The notes below the pieces were generated by a model. The model was not told the origin of the DNA. It made no database searches and saw nothing but the letters and a program-made list of their open reading frames with translations. DNA of 64,000 nt from Pedobacter sp. D749 (GTDB taxonomy: Bacteria; Bacteroidota; Bacteroidia; Sphingobacteriales; Sphingobacteriaceae). The position numbers and the translations under genes are program-made. Shown in pieces: positions 58,389 to 64,000 of the stretch. How positions within the stretch are numbered: the stretch's first letter is position 1; the number at the start of each line of letters is the position of its first letter. The stretch is taken from positions 2,418,001 to 2,482,000 of the forward strand of contig NZ_CP079218.1 in NCBI RefSeq assembly GCF_019317285.1. The letters run 5' to 3'.

Positions 58389-59266
58389 TACTCACTTAGC
58401 AAAATACGCTTGGTTTCACTCAGTTTAGCAGTTTCTTCTTCTCCAAGTACCGGAAATTCAAGATCTAAACTTTTTAACTTTTCTACAATAATCTCACTAA
58501 TAGCCAGCCGGGTAAACCATTTTTTATCAGCGGGTATAATATGCCAGGGTGATTCTTCTGTACTTGTAGCATTGATTGCATCTTCATAAGCATCCATATA
58601 TTTATCCCACAAAGCCCTTTCTTTAATATCACCTGAAGAGAATTTCCAGTTTTTGGTAGGATCATCAATACGTTCTAAAAAGCGTTGTTTTTGTTCATCC
58701 TGGCTAACATTTAAAAAGAACTTTAAAATTACCGTTCCATTAGCGGTTAAATGCTCTTCAAAATTTTTAATGCTATTGTAGCGCTTCTGCCAAAAACTTT
58801 TGCCAATCTCTTTAACATCATCAAAACCTGGAATATTTTCGCTCAGAATATATTCGGGATGTACCTTACAAACCAAAACGTTTTCGTAATGCGAACGGTT
58901 ATGAATACCTATTCTACCGCGTTCCGGCAAAGCTTTATAATGTCTCCACAAAAAATCGTGTTCATATTCTTCTGGTGTAGGAACTTTAAAACTATAAACC
59001 TGGCATCCCTGCGGATTTAATCCACTCATGACGTGCTCAATGGCGCTGTCTTTACCAGCAGCATCCATCGCCTGAAAAATGATCAGAACAGAATGTTTGC
59101 CTGAGGCATATAATTTCTCCTGTAAATGGTTTAATTCTATTTTCGAATTCACCAATGCATCTTTAGCCTTTTCTTTGTTATAACTACCGGTAAAATCAGT
59201 TTTATGATTTTTTAAAGAAAATTTCTCACCTCCTTGTACAATTAACCCTTTAAATTCGTTCTTCAT
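58388..59266 (-). CDS. Polyphosphate kinase 2 family protein
   Basis: 292 aa from ATG 59266 (another in-frame ATG at 59272). PPK2 enzymes transfer phosphate from polyphosphate to nucleotides (AMP, ADP or GDP). Walker-A-like 'QAMDAAGKDSAIEHVM' near 66-81 and the lid motif 'ERGRIGIHNRSHYENVLVCK' near 114-133 define the family; the lone PPK2 domain and length suggest the short class, with adenylate or nucleoside-diphosphate specificity not decidable by eye. Its stop lies in the rnpB terminator region. Confidence 0.93.
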   Translation of the reverse strand: MKNEFKGLIVQGGEKFSLKNHKTDFTGSYNKEKAKDALVNSKIELNHLQEKLYASGKHSVLIIFQAMDAAGKDSAIEHVMSGLNPQGCQVYSFKVPTPEEYEHDFLWRHYKALPERGRIGIHNRSHYENVLVCKVHPEYILSENIPGFDDVKEIGKSFWQKRYNSIKNFEEHLTANGTVILKFFLNVSQDEQKQRFLERIDDPTKNWKFSSGDIKERALWDKYMDAYEDAINATSTEESPWHIIPADKKWFTRLAISEIIVEKLKSLDLEFPVLGEEETAKLSETKRILLSE

Positions 59267-59288
59267 AATCATGTATTATTTTAGATAA

Positions 59289-59302
59289 ATCGATGCATCG
59301 AT
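59289..59302. promoter_or_regulatory. 14-bp palindrome ATCGATGCATCGAT between divergent genes
   Basis: Perfect palindrome located between ppk2 and the penicillin-binding protein gene, 23 bases upstream of the ppk2 ATG. A possible operator; a TTAATTTG at 59344-59351 is a one-mismatch -7 box for the plus-strand gene. Confidence 0.35.
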
Positions 59303-59409
59303 AATTTAAATATAGAACTAAAAAATAAGTAAATTAAATACGTTAATTTGCATAGAGAGTTTTTTATATTTAACGCCACAGCTTTTACCTAAAGATCATC
59401 TTATCCAAT

Positions 59410-61866
59410 ATGTTTAAAGAGATAAAGAACAAGTACTTACGTTATTCTACAATATTTTTATTTTTTATAATAATTTTCTTTTCTGCCCTGCAATTAAATT
59501 TTTTGTGGCTATTTGGCTACTCACCAAGTGTTCGGGATATTAAAGCACCTACCCTCCGTGTTGGCTCTGAACTTTACACTGCAGATGGAAAACTGATTGG
59601 CAGATATTTTAAAGAAAACAGAACGCCTGTAAATTATAATGATATTTCACCTGGTGTAATACATGCTCTGGTTGCTACTGAAGACGTGCGTTTTTATAAA
59701 CATTGGGGTATCGATGTGCAGGCAGTTGGCCGCGCAGTTATTGGTTTGGGAAAGGATGGCGGAGCCAGCACCATTACCCAGCAGCTGGCAAAAAATCTCT
59801 ACCGTACACGTTATAATAAATCGCAGGGGTTATTGATTAAAATACCTTTAGTAAGAACCTTAATAGTAAAACTCAAGGAATGGATGACAGCTGTAAAGTT
59901 AGAATCCAATTATTCTAAAAATGATATCATCACCATGTATCTGAATACCGTGTCGTTCGGTAATAATACCTATGGCATAAAAACGGCCAGCCGGATTTAC
60001 TTTGATAAAGAAGCAAAAGATTTAGCCACTACAGATGCAGCTATGCTGGTGGGGATGTTAAAAGGAACAACCTTATATAATCCAACTAAAAATCCTGCAA
60101 AAGCTTTGGAAAGAAGAAATGTAGTACTTGCGCAAATGAACAAGTACAAATACCTGAGTAAGGATAGTTTAACACAATTATCAAAAGAGCCTGTTAAACT
60201 GAAAGAAGGTAAAATGCAGGATGGCAGTGATGGCGACTCTTATTTAAGGGCAGCTGTGGCTAAATATTTAGAGAAATGGTGTACTGATAATGGTTACGAT
60301 CTTTACGAAGATGGTTTAAAAATTTACACGACAATCGATTCACGACTGCAGGGTTATGCCGAAGAAGCGGTTGCCGATGAGATGAGGATTTTGCAACGCA
60401 GGTTTTATAGTGTTTGGGGCAAGGAAGATCCCTGGTATGATTCGGAAAAACAAAAGGTTGATTACCCCGACCGTGCGATGAAAAACCTTCCGATTTATTC
60501 ACTTTTGCAAAAAAAGTTCCCTAACAATCCAGATTCTGTTATCGCCTATTTCAATAAAAAGAAAAGAATGCAGATTTTCACTTATAAAGGAGATCGCGAT
60601 ACTTTATTCTCTACTTTAGATTCGATCCGTTATTACGGAAAAATCATGAATACGGGAATGATGACGATGGAACCTGCAAGTGGTAAAATTAAAGTTTGGG
60701 TTGGTGGTATCGACCATAAGTTTTTCAAATACGATCACGTAAATCAGGCTAAACGCCAGGCAGGCTCTACTTTTAAACCATTTGCTTATTTAACGGCTTT
60801 AGAACAAGGGATGAGTCCTTGTGATAAATTTACGGATAAGCCGGTTAAAATTGCTTACCAGGATAAAGGCGAAACGAAATATTGGGAGCCAAAAAATGCC
60901 GATTATAGTGTTTCCTACCGCGAAATGAGCTTACGCTGGGCCATGGCAAAATCAGTGAATACCATTACTGCCCAGGTAACGGAAAAGGTTGGCTGGGATA
61001 ATGTGGTTAAATATGCACACGAATGTGGTATTGACAGTCACCTGGAATCTGTACCATCGGTAAGTTTAGGATCAAATGATGTTACCGTTTACGAAATGGT
61101 AAAAGCTTATTCTACATTTATGAATAAGGGGATTAAAACAGATCCCATATTGGTAGAAAAAATTACCGATCAGGATAACAATTTAATAGATGAATTTAAA
61201 CCTAAAACAAAAAGGGTTTTAACTGAAGAAATTGCCTGGTTAATGACCTATATGTTCCGTGGTGGTATGGAAGAACCTGAAGGTACTTCCCAGGCCTTAT
61301 GGGAATGGCCTGACCTTTTTAAGAAAAACAACCAGATTGGTGGTAAAACAGGTACTTCTTCTGATTATGTGGATGCCTGGTACATGGGCTTAACCAAAGA
61401 TCTGGTGACTGGTGTTTGGGTAGGTTGTGATGAAAGAACAGCCCACTTTAAAAATGGCGAGCAAGGTGAAGGATCGAGAACTGCCCTGCCAATTTTTGCT
61501 AAGTTTATGGAAAAAGTTTACCTCGATCCGAAATCAGGATATACTTATGGGCCCTTCCCTAAAGCAACAGTTGATATTACCCGCACTTACAATTGCCCTA
61601 GTCCAAGAATTGTCAGGGATACAACATCAACTGACAGCGTAACCGTTGATTCTACTGATTTTACCGTTCCTACCGAAGTACCCGTTACTACGGAACCAGT
61701 AAACAATGAACCCGAAGTTAAAAAAGAAGAAAATAAAACAGAGCCTGCTCAAAATCCCGTTACCCCAACTGTGCCACTAACCAGAAAAGAAGAACGTGAA
61801 CTTCGGAGGAAACAACGTCAGGAAGAAAAGGAAAAAAAGAAAAACGAAGATAACAATCAGCAATAG
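59410..61866 (+). CDS. Class A penicillin-binding protein (PBP1A-like)
   Basis: 818 aa. Bifunctional peptidoglycan glycosyltransferase/transpeptidase anchored in the inner membrane. An N-terminal helix (about 13-36) leads to the GT51 domain with catalytic Glu in 'VATEDVRFYKHWGIDVQAVG' near 93 and 'GGASTITQQLAKNLYRTRYN' near 117. The transpeptidase has the active-site S453 in 'QAGSTFKPFAYL', S-V-N in 'AKSVNTITAQV' near 515 and K-T-G in 'GGKTGTSSDYVDAWYMG' near 644. The C-terminal 60 residues are a Thr/Pro/Glu/Lys-rich, highly charged tail. Divergent from ppk2. Confidence 0.94.
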   Translation: MFKEIKNKYLRYSTIFLFFIIIFFSALQLNFLWLFGYSPSVRDIKAPTLRVGSELYTADGKLIGRYFKENRTPVNYNDISPGVIHALVATEDVRFYKHWGIDVQAVGRAVIGLGKDGGASTITQQLAKNLYRTRYNKSQGLLIKIPLVRTLIVKLKEWMTAVKLESNYSKNDIITMYLNTVSFGNNTYGIKTASRIYFDKEAKDLATTDAAMLVGMLKGTTLYNPTKNPAKALERRNVVLAQMNKYKYLSKDSLTQLSKEPVKLKEGKMQDGSDGDSYLRAAVAKYLEKWCTDNGYDLYEDGLKIYTTIDSRLQGYAEEAVADEMRILQRRFYSVWGKEDPWYDSEKQKVDYPDRAMKNLPIYSLLQKKFPNNPDSVIAYFNKKKRMQIFTYKGDRDTLFSTLDSIRYYGKIMNTGMMTMEPASGKIKVWVGGIDHKFFKYDHVNQAKRQAGSTFKPFAYLTALEQGMSPCDKFTDKPVKIAYQDKGETKYWEPKNADYSVSYREMSLRWAMAKSVNTITAQVTEKVGWDNVVKYAHECGIDSHLESVPSVSLGSNDVTVYEMVKAYSTFMNKGIKTDPILVEKITDQDNNLIDEFKPKTKRVLTEEIAWLMTYMFRGGMEEPEGTSQALWEWPDLFKKNNQIGGKTGTSSDYVDAWYMGLTKDLVTGVWVGCDERTAHFKNGEQGEGSRTALPIFAKFMEKVYLDPKSGYTYGPFPKATVDITRTYNCPSPRIVRDTTSTDSVTVDSTDFTVPTEVPVTTEPVNNEPEVKKEENKTEPAQNPVTPTVPLTRKEERELRRKQRQEEKEKKKNEDNNQQ

Positions 61867-62040
61867 TTTTTTGGACCGAAATAAACCAAAATAGCTCACT
61901 GACTGTGTAAAATAGGCAGTGGAATTTTAAAAAGTGTTAAATTTTTAATACTCTTTTAAACAATTGCTACTTTTATTTCAAGATTTTTTACCATTTCATT
62001 TTCGTAAATTATTGAACAATCATTACTAAAACCAAACATA

Positions 62041-64000
62041 TGAAAATAGGCTCTACTTTATTAAGGCGATATTCTTCTTTATTGCTCCTGCTTATTCTTT
62101 CTTTTTCTGTTAAGGCACAATATTTCGGACAAAACAAGGTAAGGTATAAAAAACTCGACTTTAAAGTTTTGCAGACGCCCCATTTTGAGATCTATTATTA
62201 TATTAAAAATGAGAAACTTTTAAAACGTTTTTCGCAAGATGCTGAAACCTGGTACAAAATGCATCAGGAAGTTTTTAGAGATACCTTTTTAAAGAAAAAT
62301 CCAATTATTCTATACAATAACCATCCTGATTTTCAGCAAACTACAGTGCTTAACGGAGAAATTGGAATTGGTACCGGCGGGGTTACAGAGGCACTAAAAA
62401 ACAGGGTAATTATGCCTGTTATGGAACTCAATAGCCAAACAAGGCACGTTTTAGGTCACGAGCTTGTTCATGCTTTTCAGTATCACCTTCTACTGGAAAA
62501 AGATTCCATTAGTTTAGAAAATGTTGGACAGACACCACTATGGATGGTTGAAGGGATGGCCGAGTATTTATCAATTGGAAAAAAAGACGCATTTACTTCA
62601 ATGTGGATGCGCGATGCTATGTTAAATCGTGATATTCCTTCGTTAAAAGATTTAACCAACTCTAACAAATATTTCCCCTACCGTTACGGGCAGGCTTTCT
62701 GGACTTATATCGGTTCGCAATATGGTGATACCACCATTGTTCCTTTATTTAAGAATACAGCAAAATATGGTTACGAAAATGCCATCCGATATACATTTGG
62801 TTACGACGATAAAACATTATCTGGTCTTTGGAAAAACTCCATCGATGCGCATTACAAGCCGATGTTAAAAGCGGATAGCTCTCAGATTAAAATTACGGGT
62901 ACAAAAATCATCGACAATAAAAACGCAGGTAATATGAACGTCGCCCCTGCCCTTAGTCCTGATGGAAAATATTTAGCATTTATGTCTGAAAAAGATCTTT
63001 TTGGTATAGATTTATTTCTCGCAGATGCCAAAACCGGGAGAATTATCAGGAAGTTGAGCAGTCAGATCTCTAATGGCCATATTGATGATTTCAACTTTAT
63101 AGAGTCAGCCGGAGCATGGTCGCCGGATAGTAAGCAATTTGCCTTTAGTATCTTCAGTCATGGTAAAAACCAGATGATGATTATTAATGTTTCAAACGGA
63201 ACTACTGTATCTCAAACACCAATGGCACAGGTGCAGCAATTTGGTAATTTAACCTGGTCGCCAAATGGAAAAGATATCGCATTTTCAGGAATGGTTGAAG
63301 GACAAAGTGATATTTTCTCTTACAACCTCGATACCAAAGCAGTTACGCAGATTACCGATGATGTATATTCTGATTATGCACCAAGTTATTCGCCTGATGG
63401 TAAAAAACTGGTGTTTTCATCAGATAGAGCCGCAATTCAGGCCAATGTAATTAACGCAGTGCTGCCTATAAACCTTGCTGTTTACGATATTGCGGCTAAA
63501 ACCGTAAATAATTTGGATGTTTTTCCTGGAGCGAATAACTTAAACGCACAATTTTCGGCTAACAGTCAGAACATCTATTTCCTGTCTAACAGAGATGGTT
63601 TTAGGAATTTATACAAATACAATTTCGCAGATAATACGGTTGATCAGTTGACCGATTATTTTACCGGGATTAGTGGAATTACCGAATTTTCGCCAGCCAT
63701 TTCGGTGTCAACAACAGATGATATTGTATATAGCTATTACCGTTACCAGCGTTATACCCTATATAATGCTAAGTTAAGCAGCTTTAAAGCGAAAAGAATT
63801 GGTAACCAGGAAGAAAATTTCGATGCAGCCATACTCCCTCCAATGGAAAACATTGGTGTAAACATCATCAACTCTAATTTAAATAATTTTGACCGTTTCG
63901 AGAAAATAGTGGCCGATTCGATGAAAACGGTACCTTACAAACCAAAATTCAGATTAGATTATTTAGCAAATAGTGGCGTAGGTGTTTCAACCAGCCGTTT
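62041..64000 (+). CDS. HExxH metallopeptidase with TolB-like beta-propeller (3' end outside window)
   Basis: At least 653 aa; the frame is still open at 64000. Signal peptide ends S-V-K-A-Q near 27. The first domain is a gluzincin-type peptidase (MA clan): zinc site 'LGHELVHAFQ' near 140, with the third ligand in 'WMVEGMAEYLS' about 30 residues later. From about 290 on, TolB/PD40-type WD-like repeats follow: 'APALSPDGKYLAFMS', 'GAWSPDSKQFAFS', 'LTWSPNGKDIAFS', 'PSYSPDGKKLVFSS'. Periplasmic or surface. The pairing of a peptidase domain with a propeller is found in other Bacteroidota proteins; function unknown. Confidence 0.85.

Overview
The window looks like chromosomal DNA of a Sphingobacteriaceae member, most likely Pedobacter (phylum Bacteroidota). 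The evidence is a low-GC, Bacteroidota-style gene set (TonB-dependent receptors, PepSY protein, LytS/LytR pair, DUF3857 protein), promoters of the TTTG-N19-TAnnTTTG type, few Shine-Dalgarno sequences, and many short palindromic intergenic repeats. The genus is an inference from gene content, not from a marker gene.

Layout. 1-8.5 kb: housekeeping genes: the 3' end of a YcxB-like gene, prmC and ribD (divergent), a DMT transporter, a YigZ-family gene, a nucleoside phosphorylase, a DUF1398 gene, galM/galK (divergent) and a TrmH-type methyltransferase. 8.8-11.6 kb: an OmpA-family protein and a DEAD-box-like protein whose helicase motifs have decayed. 11.8-12.3 kb: a compact unit made of a promoter, a heptamer repeat, a 53-codon ORF, a tRNA-like sequence with a CAT anticodon and a hairpin. 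12.9-20.7 kb: an LD-carboxypeptidase, then a TolC-MacA-MacB(split)-LytS-LytR efflux and regulation operon. 20.7-32.9 kb: a membrane-anchored MutS-like ATPase, a small toxin-antitoxin pair whose toxin has an internal deletion, an uncharacterised 438-aa protein, Hsp20, a thioesterase, an FAD oxidoreductase with folB, glutaryl-CoA dehydrogenase and a string of surface or membrane proteins.

33.1-46.3 kb is the most interesting part: a class I lanthipeptide locus of the Bacteroidota (pinensin-like) type. A 63-aa precursor gene faces an operon for a C39-peptidase ABC exporter, a split LanB (glutamylation and elimination proteins) and a LanC-like protein. Two ABC-2 permeases and a TonB-dependent siderophore-type receptor diverge from the exporter. 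The LanC-like protein lacks all three zinc ligands expected of a cyclase and carries an extra C-terminal region ending in what looks like a RiPP-recognition winged helix. A 17-bp palindrome close to TTGCAAC-N3-GTTGCAA occurs in both control regions of the locus and probably binds one shared regulator that is not encoded in the window.

46.4-51.2 kb: lysine biosynthesis (lysA, aspartate kinase) with two tiny coupled membrane-protein genes between them, and a phosphosugar mutase. 52.2-57.9 kb: a probable metal (copper-type) handling island: a small Cys-containing exported protein, a TonB-dependent receptor, a PepSY membrane protein with an unusual Cys cluster, a SCO lipoprotein and a cytochrome c lipoprotein. 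58.0-64.0 kb: RNase P RNA, PPK2, penicillin-binding protein 1A and the start of a HExxH-metallopeptidase/TolB-propeller protein that runs off the end.

No CRISPR array, insertion sequence, prophage or rRNA gene was seen.
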